64,000 nt of DNA from Nitrosomonas aestuarii (GCF_003046585.1 NZ_QAAE01000006.1:62001-126000), one strand, 5' to 3'; numbered from the stretch's first letter, positions 35,139-45,434 are shown. Program-made: numbers and translations. Notes: generated from the sequence alone by a model not told the origin.

Positions 35139-35299
35139 ATATATTTCTCCTTCATCAGAAAAACATTGATTTATTCTCCGGGTATAAACACACGACTATG
35201 CCAATTGATACGCAGAAGCCCGCTATTCCACGGCTCCACTGGCTTGCTTTGACCGCTTATATCCGGCAGTTTGGTAAATGGGTCCACCGGATGTTTGCT

Positions 35300-36694
35300 C
35301 TACCTGTCGGCAACCTTGCTCACCACATAACGAAATTTACCCGATTTCTCGGCGGGAATGTGTGCGACCTGTTTGATGACAATCGTCACCGCATGACCCA
35401 GCCTGGCTTTAAACGCACGCTCGATCTGCAATCGAACCTGTTGATCAAGGGTTGTTTTAGTCACTAAATAAATATGGGTTTCGTTCAGGCTTTCCTGAAT
35501 GATTTTAAACGCTTCAATTTGCGGCAGGTCACGCAGGATATAAATCAGCGCCAGGCCGTGCATCACGGTGCCGTCCTGAGCTACGACAAAGTCGGTGCTG
35601 CGCCCCTGAATTTCGCGGATTAACGGCAGGCCGCGTCCGCAGGCACAGGGTTTGTCATGCAGAATGCCCATATCACCCGTTTTGTAGCGAATGAACGGAA
35701 AATCATGCGTAGCCAGGTGGGTAACAACGATTTCACCGGATTCACCCGGCGGCAGTGGAGTACCCTGCGCATCAATAATTTCGACGATGATATCTTCGGC
35801 GCTGATATGCATTCCGCCTTCCGGGCATTCATGCGCGATAAAACCGGCATCGCGTCCGCCGTAGCCGTTGGCAACCGGACAATTAAACACTGTGCTGATT
35901 TGCTGCCGTTGATCGTCGTATAAACGCTCTGAAGTTACAAACGCCGCCTGTATGCCCAGGTCGTCCATGCGAATGCCGTGCGTTTTGGCGTAGCGCGCGA
36001 TATGTGATAACGCAGAGGGATAGCCGAACAGCATTCTGGGCCGCTTAGCACGTATTTCTGCCAAAAAACCATCGATTTTTTGCTCGGACATTTCAAAAGC
36101 CGGCAGCAACTTTGTGCGCATCATCCGGTCACGCAGATTGCGCAGGCGATCCTGCGCGCCGAGTTCGATCGGCGACCCCCATATGACGATCTCAGGATCG
36201 CCAATATCCACGCCCCACCAGCGTGTTGCGCGCCATTTAGCTGCGATATCGTGACTCGTGCGGCCTTTACCGATAAAGAACACCAGCGGTTCACCGCTGG
36301 AGCCACCGGTATTGTAGCGCGTCAGATACCGGGCGCTATCCGACTTCAAACCACCGATATTGCGCCTGATTACGGATTTGGTTAAAAATGGAAGGCTAGT
36401 CAGATCGGCCAAAGAGTGTACATTGACCGGATCAAATCCGATTTCCAAAAACAAATGGCGGTAATAAAGCACATGAGTCTGCACATGGATTAGAAAATCA
36501 CGCAGTTTAGTCAGCTGAAGATCCTGCAGTCGCGCGTTATCCCACCATTGTGATTCTTCCAACTGCCTGCGCATGATAACGCTCGTATGCTTTTTAAGCT
36601 TCTCATGCAACGGAAAGAAAAATCCGGAAATCCAGGCTGTATAAAGACTTTTAGTTATTTTGATATTTTTTGATGTGACGGGTGGTTTATTCAT
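35300..36694 (-). CDS. phenylacetate-CoA ligase-like / CapK-family adenylate-forming protein
   Basis: The 464-residue protein belongs to the ANL superfamily. It has the phosphate loop YNTGGSSGEPLVFF near residue 145, VANGYGGRDAGFIAHEC (A5-like), FPFIRYKTGDMG (A7/A8 region) and the CxCGR motif CACGRGLPLI, typical of PaaK/CapK proteins. CapK-like members are usual in exopolysaccharide clusters and may activate or attach acyl groups. The GT4 gene lies 10 bases upstream on the same strand, supporting a surface-polysaccharide role over phenylacetate catabolism. Confidence 0.83.
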   Translation of the reverse strand: MNKPPVTSKNIKITKSLYTAWISGFFFPLHEKLKKHTSVIMRRQLEESQWWDNARLQDLQLTKLRDFLIHVQTHVLYYRHLFLEIGFDPVNVHSLADLTSLPFLTKSVIRRNIGGLKSDSARYLTRYNTGGSSGEPLVFFIGKGRTSHDIAAKWRATRWWGVDIGDPEIVIWGSPIELGAQDRLRNLRDRMMRTKLLPAFEMSEQKIDGFLAEIRAKRPRMLFGYPSALSHIARYAKTHGIRMDDLGIQAAFVTSERLYDDQRQQISTVFNCPVANGYGGRDAGFIAHECPEGGMHISAEDIIVEIIDAQGTPLPPGESGEIVVTHLATHDFPFIRYKTGDMGILHDKPCACGRGLPLIREIQGRSTDFVVAQDGTVMHGLALIYILRDLPQIEAFKIIQESLNETHIYLVTKTTLDQQVRLQIERAFKARLGHAVTIVIKQVAHIPAEKSGKFRYVVSKVADR

Positions 36695-36704
36695 CTAGAT
36701 TCTA

Positions 36705-37805
36705 TCAACGTTGATTGTTTTCCAGCACCTGGTGATAGACGGAAAACAAATGATGCTTGACCGAATGCCAGGTATATTGCTCAAGGGACGCTATGCCGTT
36801 TTTTCGCAGGCTATCTGCCCGTTCAGAGCTTTGCAGGATTTGCAGCATCGCCTCGGCCATTGCCGCGGCGTCTTTTTGGGGCACCAGCAACGCAGTTTTA
36901 CCATGTTCCACAAGATATGGAATGCCGCCCGCATCAGAACTGACGACGGGTACGCCACTGGCCAGTGCTTCAAGTATTGAAATCGGCATGTTATCCACTA
37001 AACTGGCATTGATCATCATATCTGCACACTGGTAAAGCGCGGCAATGGCATCGTTATCAATACGACCGGTGAATTTAACTGCATCCTGCAGATCAAGTTC
37101 AGCTACCATATTTTCCAGCATTTGCCTTTCTGGCCCGGCGCCGGCGACGGTCAACCGCGCACCCGGGATAATTTTTTTTACGATATGAAATGCGCGTATC
37201 GCCGTAGCATTATCATAAATCGCTTCCAGATGACGTGTGACTACGATATGCGGAGCGTCAGACTGGTTTGCTTTATCTTCAACCGGTTTCGCATTAAACC
37301 GGTTCAAATCGATAATATTGGGTATGATTTTTGAGGCATAACCTCTCTGGCGAAAGATCGCTTCAAGAAAGCCGGATGGCACTATAATCGCATCTGTTCT
37401 ATCCAGACTGCGCTTGACCCAGAAAAAGGATTTCTGAAAAAATGCTTCCGCTTCATCCCCCCGATAATTAACAATTACAGGTGTTTTTCTGAACTGGGCA
37501 ATCCAGATAGCAGGCGCGGCGAATAAATGCCATGCCCAACCCGAATTCGCCATGATATGAAACAACTGCACCCGACCGGCAATCTGCCAGAGACAAGCCA
37601 AATACGGCACCAGTCTGAAAACAGCTCTGAATCCCTTGATTTTTCCAGCCCAGACGGGTTGATAAGGCGCGTTCACCTGAACCAATTCAACCTGAATGCC
37701 TTCCTGCTGCAAGAGCCTGGCCAGTTGACGGGTCTGATTAGCCATACCGCCATAAGGCGGCGGCAGCGGCCCCACCAGACCGATACGTAATAAAGGCTGA
37801 CTCAA
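36705..37805 (-). CDS. glycosyltransferase family 4 protein
   Basis: The 366-residue GT-B glycosyltransferase opens RIGLVGPLPPPYGGMANQTRQLARLL, the usual GT4 start. Its C-terminal nucleotide-sugar part contains VAGAGPERQMLE, VKFTGRID and SILEALASGVPVVSSDAGGIPYLV (the EX7E-type acid/ribose-binding region). It is cytoplasmic or membrane-associated and transfers a sugar from NDP-sugar or UDP-sugar. Directly upstream of the CapK-like gene, it probably forms a two-gene polysaccharide unit. Confidence 0.9.
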   Translation of the reverse strand: MSQPLLRIGLVGPLPPPYGGMANQTRQLARLLQQEGIQVELVQVNAPYQPVWAGKIKGFRAVFRLVPYLACLWQIAGRVQLFHIMANSGWAWHLFAAPAIWIAQFRKTPVIVNYRGDEAEAFFQKSFFWVKRSLDRTDAIIVPSGFLEAIFRQRGYASKIIPNIIDLNRFNAKPVEDKANQSDAPHIVVTRHLEAIYDNATAIRAFHIVKKIIPGARLTVAGAGPERQMLENMVAELDLQDAVKFTGRIDNDAIAALYQCADMMINASLVDNMPISILEALASGVPVVSSDAGGIPYLVEHGKTALLVPQKDAAAMAEAMLQILQSSERADSLRKNGIASLEQYTWHSVKHHLFSVYHQVLENNQR

Positions 37806-37944
37806 ACCATCACTCCTAGGTCAATAATACAACTACGGTCGCCGACTTTATTGCGATTCATGATATAAAAAAAGTCCCTGTCTTATGTAAACTTCATTAT
37901 AAGGCATTCATCCCCGCATGACATGGTTGCGCAGAATATCCGGT

Positions 37945-38772
37945 TCATTTTGTACGGACAAGCGGGCGAAAATATTGCGTATTGTCATAATAATCAACGG
38001 CGGCATTGTCATCCGACCATCCCGGGTACCCTAATATGGGAATCGGCGACAGGTCGGCATTGGAAGCCAGTTTTTGCAACAGAAAATCCGCCAACCATTG
38101 ATCAACAGCGTGTAACTGCTCGACCAGCCTCTTCCGAAAGAACGCCTCGTCCACCTGAAAAAAAATACCCTTACCGGTCATGCCGACATAAGGATTAAGT
38201 GCTTTCTCGTATAACGCGTGACCAAATACCATAAAACGCATTGATGACAACACCGCTTTTCTGTATTTCCAGAATACTTCTTTCCACGCGTGCTGCCGCA
38301 GTAATTCCATGAGCGCCATCTGACTGCTCAATACAATCACACCCGATTCATCAAACAGCGTCGACGCATCTCTTAACGGGCCTCGTTTTGCGATATTGCG
38401 CTGCGCTGCATGAATCAGTGCGTGGTAGTGAATCTGGTTCAACGTGGCCTTGGCATGTGGAAATGTCATCCATACCAATGCATTAAAAAAATCATGCCAG
38501 TTTTCCGGCCGCGTAGCCACTTCACCGGACAGGTAAATCCGGGGCTCATACCATTGCTCAAATGCATCATTGGCTGCATTTTCCTGCGCCACAAAACGAA
38601 CCGGAACGCCGGAGCATGTCAAGACATCGTGCGCTACGCGCAATTTCAGGTTATGTAAATCCTGGCAAGTCGGCCAGTCATTGAACGTCCCGATGGCCCC
38701 AGCCATTGGTTTGAAAGGTTCAAAAACAGGTGAAAGATCAATAAAATGCGGATGCCAATGCGTCAAATTCAC
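37945..38772 (-). CDS. DUF3025-family protein
   Basis: The 275-residue protein has the DUF3025 pattern: YEPRIYLSGEVATRPENWHDFFNALVWMTFPHAKATLN near the middle, then DESGVIVLSS and VFGHALYEKAL. The function of the family is unknown. The GTG start at 38772 overlaps the stop of the MFS gene (GTGA), so the two are translationally coupled. Confidence 0.85.
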   Translation of the reverse strand: MNLTHWHPHFIDLSPVFEPFKPMAGAIGTFNDWPTCQDLHNLKLRVAHDVLTCSGVPVRFVAQENAANDAFEQWYEPRIYLSGEVATRPENWHDFFNALVWMTFPHAKATLNQIHYHALIHAAQRNIAKRGPLRDASTLFDESGVIVLSSQMALMELLRQHAWKEVFWKYRKAVLSSMRFMVFGHALYEKALNPYVGMTGKGIFFQVDEAFFRKRLVEQLHAVDQWLADFLLQKLASNADLSPIPILGYPGWSDDNAAVDYYDNTQYFRPLVRTK

Positions 38773-40094
38773 TTTTTATCCAACTCTTCAATCGTTTTCA
38801 ACCGCGTGACCAGCAAAATACCGATCACAGTGATCACAGCCGCAATCATACCCACGGTATCAAAATGCAGCATTTCTCCATGCACCGTCATCACCATCAT
38901 GGAACCGGCCAGAAGCGAACCCAAACCAGCTGACAACTGTTGTATCGACATATGAAACGTCATAAAACTACCCCGCAGATGCGGCCTTACGCAGGCTGCC
39001 ACCAGGGCCATTAGCGGGATAATTCTGCCCGTGACCAGTATCATGAATAATGTCGTCGCTGTCAGCGACATAAACAGCGACGCTTTTGAAATATGGGTAA
39101 TCCACAGGATAGGCACTAAAGACAAAATCGCCAGCACCCCGAGCATTATTCTCTTGTCATACCGGTCGGTGAACCTGCCAAAAAGGTTTGCGGTGAAAAA
39201 ACTGAATAATCCACCAAAAAAATAAAGATAGGGTAATTCGTCTTCATGCATACCGACATTTGTCACCATATAAACACTGATAAACGGGATAACCAGATAA
39301 CCAGAAAACATCAGCATCGCGATGAGCAGAAAGGCAAAGACGTGATTCCGGTTCAGAAAAATATTTCTGAATTGATTCAGCACGCCCGGCGAGACATCCT
39401 GGTACGCAGGGTGCAAATGCGGTTTTACCGATGGCAACAATCGATAAGCCACCAGAATAATTATTAATCCCAACAGCGCCAATACCACAAACGGAACACG
39501 CCAGCTGATCATATTTGCCAGAAACAGTCCGGCCGGCATACCGGCAACCGCTGCGAATGAAAATGAAGACATCACGGTTCCGGTCGCTTTGCCCCGCCGC
39601 GAAGCCGGGATTAGATCTCCAATAATCGAAAATATGGTCGCACTCAACAACCCCCCAAACATACCAGCTATCGCCCTGCTGCATAACAGCATCTCATAGT
39701 TTATCGACAATGCGCACAACAATGTCGCCAGTGAGAATCCCGAACAAAAACAAATCAGCGCATGCTTGCGATCGAAACGATCCACCACAAACCCGGCCAT
39801 AAAGCTGCAAATTGCAGCACTGAAGGTATAGGCCGTCACTAAAAAACCAAACTGTTGCGGCGTAATCTCATAAAGCCTGAAAAACTCCGGCCCCAGCGGC
39901 ATAATCATCATAAAATCCAGAATATGCACAAAATGAATAGCAGCGAGCACGAGCAATACAGGCCACTCGTGTATGGTTTCTGCATCGGGTACCGCGCCAC
40001 AATCGATTATCTCGGAATTTACACCCGTTTCGGGTACAGCCGCGGATGCATTCGGTGTTAAAGCAGTTGTTGGTATTTTATTTGATTCTGACAT
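38769..40094 (-). CDS. MFS transporter
   Basis: The 441-residue protein shows about 12 transmembrane helices and the MFS loop 2-3 motif as GFVVDRFDRKHALI near residue 105. A long cytoplasmic N-terminus of about 45 residues precedes helix 1 (VLLVLAAIHFVHILDFMMIMPLG). It is likely a proton-coupled exporter of the drug-resistance type; the substrate is unknown. I use the ATG at 40094 (MSESNK) rather than an upstream alternative start. The DUF3025 gene overlaps its stop. Confidence 0.88.
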   Translation of the reverse strand: MSESNKIPTTALTPNASAAVPETGVNSEIIDCGAVPDAETIHEWPVLLVLAAIHFVHILDFMMIMPLGPEFFRLYEITPQQFGFLVTAYTFSAAICSFMAGFVVDRFDRKHALICFCSGFSLATLLCALSINYEMLLCSRAIAGMFGGLLSATIFSIIGDLIPASRRGKATGTVMSSFSFAAVAGMPAGLFLANMISWRVPFVVLALLGLIIILVAYRLLPSVKPHLHPAYQDVSPGVLNQFRNIFLNRNHVFAFLLIAMLMFSGYLVIPFISVYMVTNVGMHEDELPYLYFFGGLFSFFTANLFGRFTDRYDKRIMLGVLAILSLVPILWITHISKASLFMSLTATTLFMILVTGRIIPLMALVAACVRPHLRGSFMTFHMSIQQLSAGLGSLLAGSMMVMTVHGEMLHFDTVGMIAAVITVIGILLVTRLKTIEELDKK

Positions 40095-40242
40095 CAGGAT
40101 GGATAATCCGGAACATGTATAAGACAACCTCTCTCAATCTTCTCAATTCTTCTTACAGCTTAAAATATCAAGGCAATCAGTTAAATCTATGTAATTGCAA
40201 ACGCTATAATAGTAATCATTTTGTGTCACTTAAGGAGTCAAC

Positions 40243-40791
40243 ATGAATTTAGACCGCGTCAGCTCAGGTACCGATATTCCCAATGATTTTAACGTCATTA
40301 TCGAAATACCAATGCATGCAGACCCCATCAAATATGAAGTGGATAAAAAAACCGGCGCCATGTTTGTTGATCGATTCATGTCAACGGCTATGCATTACCC
40401 TTGTAACTACGGATATATACCGCACACATTATCAGATGATGGCGATCCGGTGGATGTATTGGTGATCTCGCCGGTACCGCTGATCACAGGTGTGGTTGTA
40501 CGCTGCCGCCCACTCGGCATGCTCAGAATGACCGATGAAGCCGGCGAAGATGCAAAATTACTTGCAGTCCCTATCAATCAATTGTGCAACCTTTATCAGA
40601 ATATTGCCTCTTGCCATGATCTGCCACAACTAACGTTGTCTCAGATTGCGCACTTTTTTGAGCATTATAAAGACCTGGAAGAAGGAAAATGGGTCAAAAT
40701 AGAAGGCTGGGAAAGCGTGAATAAAGCGAAGTCTGAAATTATCGATGGTATTGAGCGATTTAACGCAGCAAAAGAAAAACCGATGTTTTAA
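40243..40791 (+). CDS. ppa: inorganic pyrophosphatase
   Basis: The 182-residue family I soluble pyrophosphatase hydrolyses PPi to phosphate and draws biosynthetic reactions forward. The active-site acids are visible in [12 protein letters not shown], and [20 protein letters not shown] and [15 protein letters not shown] are family signatures. AAGGAG lies six bases before the ATG. It is divergent from the MFS gene. Confidence 0.96.
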   Translation: MNLDRVSSGTDIPNDFNVIIEIPMHADPIKYEVDKKTGAMFVDRFMSTAMHYPCNYGYIPHTLSDDGDPVDVLVISPVPLITGVVVRCRPLGMLRMTDEAGEDAKLLAVPINQLCNLYQNIASCHDLPQLTLSQIAHFFEHYKDLEEGKWVKIEGWESVNKAKSEIIDGIERFNAAKEKPMF

Positions 40792-40919
40792 CAGCCGTCG
40801 AAATTTTCGATCCGCAAAAATTGTATTTCATTAGATCAATTGATTATGCAGGTTGTCAACCTCGGCTTAAACAAAGGGTTTATTGATGTTCGCTTAACAC
40901 GAATCACCAGTTAATCAAA

Positions 40920-41336
40920 TTAAGATCGAGTAATTGCAAGAGAAGCCAGAATTGTAAATGTTAAAATTCCCCATATCAACCAAACTTTTCCTGCTTTCTT
41001 GGCATCCGGGTGTATTTTCCGCAGATAGGTAAACCCCATTGCTATACCTATAGGTGGGACAAATATTGACAGTACAATAATAGTAATATACATCCCGCTT
41101 GAAACAACCGGTTTTTCCTTCGCTTTATCCGGTTGAATATCAACATGGGTGATGCGGGGCGGGCGTTGCGGTTGTGCATTATCGCTCTCTACCGCTTCAT
41201 GAGATGAAACGTTCTGTCCCGTTTGCATATTTTCCGTCTGTTCCGCCTGCATATTTTTATCGATTAATTTTTCACCACAATTGACGCAAGCTTCGGCTTG
41301 CTCAGCATTGTCTGTTCCACATTTTGGGCAAAGCAT
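40920..41336 (-). CDS. zinc-ribbon membrane protein
   Basis: The 138-residue protein opens with a zinc ribbon (CPKCGTDN ... CVNCGEKL, cysteines at 3, 6, 17 and 20). A Gln/Glu-rich linker follows, then two transmembrane helices (MYITIIVLSIFVPPIGIAMGFTYL; VWLIWGILTFTILASLAI). AAGGA lies eight bases before the ATG. It resembles small zinc-ribbon membrane proteins of unknown function. Confidence 0.75.
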   Translation of the reverse strand: MLCPKCGTDNAEQAEACVNCGEKLIDKNMQAEQTENMQTGQNVSSHEAVESDNAQPQRPPRITHVDIQPDKAKEKPVVSSGMYITIIVLSIFVPPIGIAMGFTYLRKIHPDAKKAGKVWLIWGILTFTILASLAITRS

Positions 41337-41494
41337 ATCAAAATCCTTTTAAAATTGTTATTACTTCTTCCATGAAATACCGCATTCAAAAATATATCGC
41401 ACTTTAACCGATTTATTGTGCGCAATTAAAAAAGAAATGACATTTATTCATTTTTATACACTATTTTAATAATCGGCTGCAACAAACCGAAAAA

Positions 41495-42901
41495 CTAACG
41501 CGGCAGTAACGTAAACGTTACCGAGTTTTGATACGTTGCATCGAAAATCTGATCAAGGTTCTCGTCTACCGCAAATGTTACCGTATAGGTACCGACTGGT
41601 AAGCCGGCTGTCATGCTCTCCAGAATACTGAAAGCAGAGAAGTCAATCAATGCTCCCCCATGTACACGTATCGGAGTATCCGAACGTACGAATTGTAATC
41701 GGTTATTCAGCCAATAAACGCCAATCGGGGTCATCGCTCGTACCCAATAATCAGCCTGATCACCACTTTTATGCCCCGGATCAAGTCCCACCACCAGCGA
41801 TAGGGGATCACCGGATAGCACAATAACAGAATCACCCGTCTGGTTGTTTGCCAGAATGGATACAACTGGCTGTTCCGGCACAGGGGGCGTCAATTCCGGA
41901 TTAAAAAACCATATAAAACCTGTATTGAAAGAAATATGCCCTTTTTGTATCACAACATGTTTGTCATTTAGAAAAAATCCAGTAAGGCTACAGGCTGCAA
42001 ATGAAGCCCGGTTATCAAAATTGAAAACAATATCAGCGTCATCCGTAAGACCTTCATATTGCAACGTCAATATATAATCATCCGGTGTGCCCGCCAATCT
42101 ATCGAGGCCATTCATCGCCAGGCGCAGTGTCGCAATATCATCAGCTGCCAGCGTGCGCCGGGATTCGCCCGACAGAATACCTTGTTGCATCACGGCTTCG
42201 GTTGTCTGAAGCCCTAGCAAAAGTGATACCTGGCGATCACCGTTCGCTGCAAATTGATGGCCTGATGGAAGATCATCCAAATTCAGACTATAGGTAGTTA
42301 TATCAATGATTTCTGCCAATACAAATGGATTATTATTTTCCCTGTTAAACCAATGCAGATTGATATCATCTCCGCGCAAGTCATCGGAGGAACCGATGAT
42401 ACCGTCAACACCGCTATCCAGATCAAACCGGTTGTTACTGCCGCTGATCGCTTTCGTATAATTTTTATCATTACCCACCAGCCCGGATTCAGTGGCCATA
42501 TTAGGATGCGCAAGTCCTATGCAGTGTCCCAGCTCATGTAATGCAACCGACTCGAAATCAAATGTACGGCTTGGTACAATGCTTTCATCTGACTTGATAT
42601 TTCCTGTTGTAGGCACCTGCTGGTTCCAGGTATTGATTGCATTTTGCACGGGTATTTCCATTTCAGCTGCATGCGGAGACATGGGAGCAATACCAACCGT
42701 CACAACCAGCTCGCCGCCACGGCCATTATATCCAGACGGATGCGTAATGATATCAACTTCGTTGACTTCATCGACAAACTCAAACACACCCGCTTCTGCC
42801 GACAGTATCCAGAATAATAAGACCCATAACAACGATATTGAGCATGCTTGCCGCTTTTGTGCCCAGTCATTTGTTCTGATTACCTTCAAATCACTCAACA
42901 T
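41495..42901 (-). CDS. secreted zinc metalloprotease, matrixin/metzincin-like
   Basis: The 468-residue protein has a signal peptide (SISLLWVLLFWILSAEA). Its metzincin zinc site HELGHCIGLAH has His122, Glu123, His126 and His132. A matrixin-like core precedes a long C-terminal region with beta-rich segments, two of which (VYWLNNRLQFVRSDTP; VGTYTVTFAVDENLDQIFDATYQ) look like a putative Ig-like or binding domain. The ATG at 42901 has AAAGGA upstream; an earlier GTG is rejected. The companion secreted protein lies 42 bases upstream on the same strand. Confidence 0.8.
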   Translation of the reverse strand: MLSDLKVIRTNDWAQKRQACSISLLWVLLFWILSAEAGVFEFVDEVNEVDIITHPSGYNGRGGELVVTVGIAPMSPHAAEMEIPVQNAINTWNQQVPTTGNIKSDESIVPSRTFDFESVALHELGHCIGLAHPNMATESGLVGNDKNYTKAISGSNNRFDLDSGVDGIIGSSDDLRGDDINLHWFNRENNNPFVLAEIIDITTYSLNLDDLPSGHQFAANGDRQVSLLLGLQTTEAVMQQGILSGESRRTLAADDIATLRLAMNGLDRLAGTPDDYILTLQYEGLTDDADIVFNFDNRASFAACSLTGFFLNDKHVVIQKGHISFNTGFIWFFNPELTPPVPEQPVVSILANNQTGDSVIVLSGDPLSLVVGLDPGHKSGDQADYWVRAMTPIGVYWLNNRLQFVRSDTPIRVHGGALIDFSAFSILESMTAGLPVGTYTVTFAVDENLDQIFDATYQNSVTFTLLPR

Positions 42902-42943
42902 CAGGAAAAGTCCTTTTTGAAACACATGGCTGACCGCATATTA

Positions 42944-43579
42944 TCAATCCACCGACTGCAAATCTTTATGCTGCAAAATTGAAAGCATGAATGCCTGAAT
43001 TTCAGATAACAATTGAATAGGTTCCATTTCCGGATAGTTTTCAGCGTCCCACCTCAAGCCAGACCAGTTGATATGTTTAACTGCATCACCGTCTGCACCC
43101 ACCAGCCCAGGCGGTTGGTATCTGTTGGGATAAATTTCAAGCAACACTTCCGCTTTATCTGAAACACTCGTAATAACCGCACCAGATTCTTTTAATGATT
43201 GCTGTTTCTTGATCTGCATATCTCGCAAGGTATGCGCATCAAATGTAAGGATTTGTTCGTGGATCAGCAGACGCCAAAGCCCATCCAGCTGTTCCGGTTC
43301 CAACAATACATGATAATGTCCTGCCTGCTGCATATATTCAGGAATAACAATAAATACATCGCCTGTTCGATAGACAGCTATCGAAATAGCCTGATCAGGC
43401 GCATCACCTGCATTATGTGCTTCGGAATACCTGACCAGCATATCTTCAGGAAGAAGCGCATCCTGACCCTGAAATGCCTGCACAGGCTGACACAGAAAAA
43501 AAACCAGCAAACACTTAAAACATAATTGAGATAATTCAAAAACTTTCCTGAATAATAATCTGTCTAAAAAGATAATCAT
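42944..43579 (-). CDS. secreted companion of the metalloprotease, unknown function
   Basis: The 211-residue protein (ATG at 43579) has a signal peptide (CLLVFFLCQPVQA) and an acidic mature part including VRYSEAHNAGDAPDQAISIAVYRTGDVFIVIPEY and a region of beta-type strands. I recognise no family. It ends 42 bases before the metalloprotease on the same strand, so the two are probably co-expressed and may interact, for example as inhibitor, chaperone or substrate. The start is uncertain because upstream in-frame ATG and TTG codons exist. Confidence 0.6.
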   Translation of the reverse strand: MIIFLDRLLFRKVFELSQLCFKCLLVFFLCQPVQAFQGQDALLPEDMLVRYSEAHNAGDAPDQAISIAVYRTGDVFIVIPEYMQQAGHYHVLLEPEQLDGLWRLLIHEQILTFDAHTLRDMQIKKQQSLKESGAVITSVSDKAEVLLEIYPNRYQPPGLVGADGDAVKHINWSGLRWDAENYPEMEPIQLLSEIQAFMLSILQHKDLQSVD

Positions 43580-43766
43580 GGTTTTATTATGATGTAAGCA
43601 AATATCTGGCATACTACCCAAACTGTTTCTTGATAAGCAACTATAAAATTACGTTTTTCTGGTTTATGACACCCATTAATGTTTGTTTGACAGGTCACAA
43701 TGAATCCGACCACGAACCATGCTAATCTTTGCCATTAGACGGTAAACCTTATTGGAGGAAGTTGCC

Positions 43767-44342
43767 ATGCATAAAATTCAACGCCAGCTTTACACCGACC
43801 ATCATCATTTACAAAGACTGCTCAGTTGTCTAAGTCACGAGATTGGCTGCTACGACTATGACAGCAAACGAAGTGCTGATCTCGATATCATTCTCAGCGC
43901 GCTGGATTATATTCAGACATATCCAGACAAATGGCATCACCCTACTGAAAATATCATTTTCGACAAACTCCTCGAAAAAGACGTTCAGGAAAGTGATTTG
44001 ATTGAACAACTCAAAGACGAACACGAGGAAATAATGCTGGAAACGAAAAAGATATGCGAGTTATTCAACAGTGTTGCAGAAGATTGCATTGTATCGGCGG
44101 AAGAATTGCTTACAGGTGCTCGTCACTTTATTGCGTTACAAAGACAACACCTTGAGAAAGAAAACGAATTCATTTACCCATTAATGAATACTGCATTTTC
44201 CGAAAAAGAATGGAACGAAATTGAAAAAGCGACCAAATTACAAAGCGATCCACTTTTCAACAATCCGTCCAAAAAAGAATATGACCATCTATACCGCCAT
44301 ATACTCGAACTTGAAAAAGACAAGCAAAGCGACCAGGCATAA
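43767..44342 (+). CDS. hemerythrin-domain protein
   Basis: The 191-residue protein has a helical hemerythrin-like domain with iron-binding His/Glu candidates in YTDHHHLQRLL, DKWHHPTENIIFD, LKDEHEEIM and RHFIALQRQHLEKENEFIYPLM. HHE proteins bind O2 or NO, or sense iron. GGAGGAAG lies six bases before the ATG at 43767; an upstream TTG is rejected. A terminator follows at 44425. Confidence 0.85.
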   Translation: MHKIQRQLYTDHHHLQRLLSCLSHEIGCYDYDSKRSADLDIILSALDYIQTYPDKWHHPTENIIFDKLLEKDVQESDLIEQLKDEHEEIMLETKKICELFNSVAEDCIVSAEELLTGARHFIALQRQHLEKENEFIYPLMNTAFSEKEWNEIEKATKLQSDPLFNNPSKKEYDHLYRHILELEKDKQSDQA

Positions 44343-44424
44343 AACCATACATGGTTATAGAAGCAAACCGGAACCGGACTTGATTTGACCCATGCAGATG
44401 TAGCAACAGCATTTGAAAACATCG

Positions 44425-44463
44425 AGAGTCAGCCACAAGCAAGCAGCAATAAAAGCTGACTCT
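44425..44463. terminator. terminator between hemerythrin and membrane protein genes
   Basis: AGAGTCAGC (44425-44433) and GCTGACTCT (44455-44463) form a perfect 9-bp stem with a 21-base loop. On the plus strand TTGGTTTTT follows. It lies between converging genes and may serve both. Confidence 0.75.
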
Positions 44464-44480
44464 TTGGTTTTTAACAAAAA

Positions 44481-44873
44481 TTATTCAAATAATGCGTATA
44501 ACTTACCAAAAAGCGCGTCTACAATGGGTTGTAACGGTCCGAGAAAATTTTCCAACTGCAACATGCCCACGATTAAAATCAGCGTACCGCCCGCAACAAT
44601 CCCGAATCTCACACCCGTGGTAAAATTTGCCGAGGCTGGTGCACGCGTATATGTATCATTTGAAAATGACAAAAAGATGCGCAAAATACCCAGTACAACA
44701 CCTGCGCCAATACAGCTCAGAAATAAATGAAGCGAGCAACTCAGTCTTGTCCCCAGATCTTCTCCCGCCAGTTCAATACTGGAAAATCGCAGGCAAATAA
44801 TAATCACAAGCAATATCACCAACGAATTCCAGAATCCTCCGAATTTCGCCTTGAATTCACTTTCCATACTCAT
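44481..44873 (-). CDS. small multi-pass membrane protein
   Basis: The 130-residue protein has three probable membrane helices: SLVILLVIIICLRFSSIEL, LHLFLSCIGAGVVLGILRIFLSF and FGIVAGGTLILIVGMLQL. AAGGAG lies eight bases before the ATG at 44873. No family is recognised. Confidence 0.65.
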   Translation of the reverse strand: MSMESEFKAKFGGFWNSLVILLVIIICLRFSSIELAGEDLGTRLSCSLHLFLSCIGAGVVLGILRIFLSFSNDTYTRAPASANFTTGVRFGIVAGGTLILIVGMLQLENFLGPLQPIVDALFGKLYALFE

Positions 44874-45434
44874 CAAGAATTCTCCTTGTTAATAATTTTT
44901 GATTAAATGAAACACATCATTGTCGACAACATCATGTGAAGGGTATCTTTAAAATTGCTATTTTTGAATCACTTTATTGTAAAAAAGAGCAAACAATTTC
45001 AGTGATACCTGCATGTCGAATTGCATAGGGATCAACTATGCAATATGTGATCAGCTTTTACAACCAAAAACTTGTACTAAAAACATGGATCACCTTTTTT
45101 CACTTTACTATTACAGTCTTTGTATCCAATAATTCTTATTTATACTTGAATAGCATGCCACCTAAAGTAAAGATAAGGAGAGAGTAAGATCAGGAAAATT
45201 TTTCAAACATTGAAGGATACCGCATGGCCCAGGTAGAACTGCCGGCCATGCGTTTCCAATGAAACAGAACAAAAGCGAATAATTCACTGACAATGACTGT
45301 CATGATGCAAGTCTGAAAAAATCTTCAAATGTATTAGTTCATTCATTTATGTGGTTTTTCCAATAAATTCCATTAAAATAGGCTCTAAAAGTATATAAAC
45401 TTCATCGCCATTAAACATTAATTATAAAGAATTT
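44874..45434. other. 560-base gap with a 9-bp hairpin
   Basis: No gene is seen. A perfect inverted repeat CGCATGGCC (45221-45229) / GGCCATGCG (45244-45252) with a 14-base loop lies in the middle; it is not followed by a T run. A 13-codon open frame starts in the hairpin but has no clear meaning. The promoters of the two divergent flanking genes should be here. Confidence 0.4.

Noticed and set aside
45223-45264. 13-codon frame within the 45221 hairpin
   Set aside because: Too short and its sequence is set by the palindrome.
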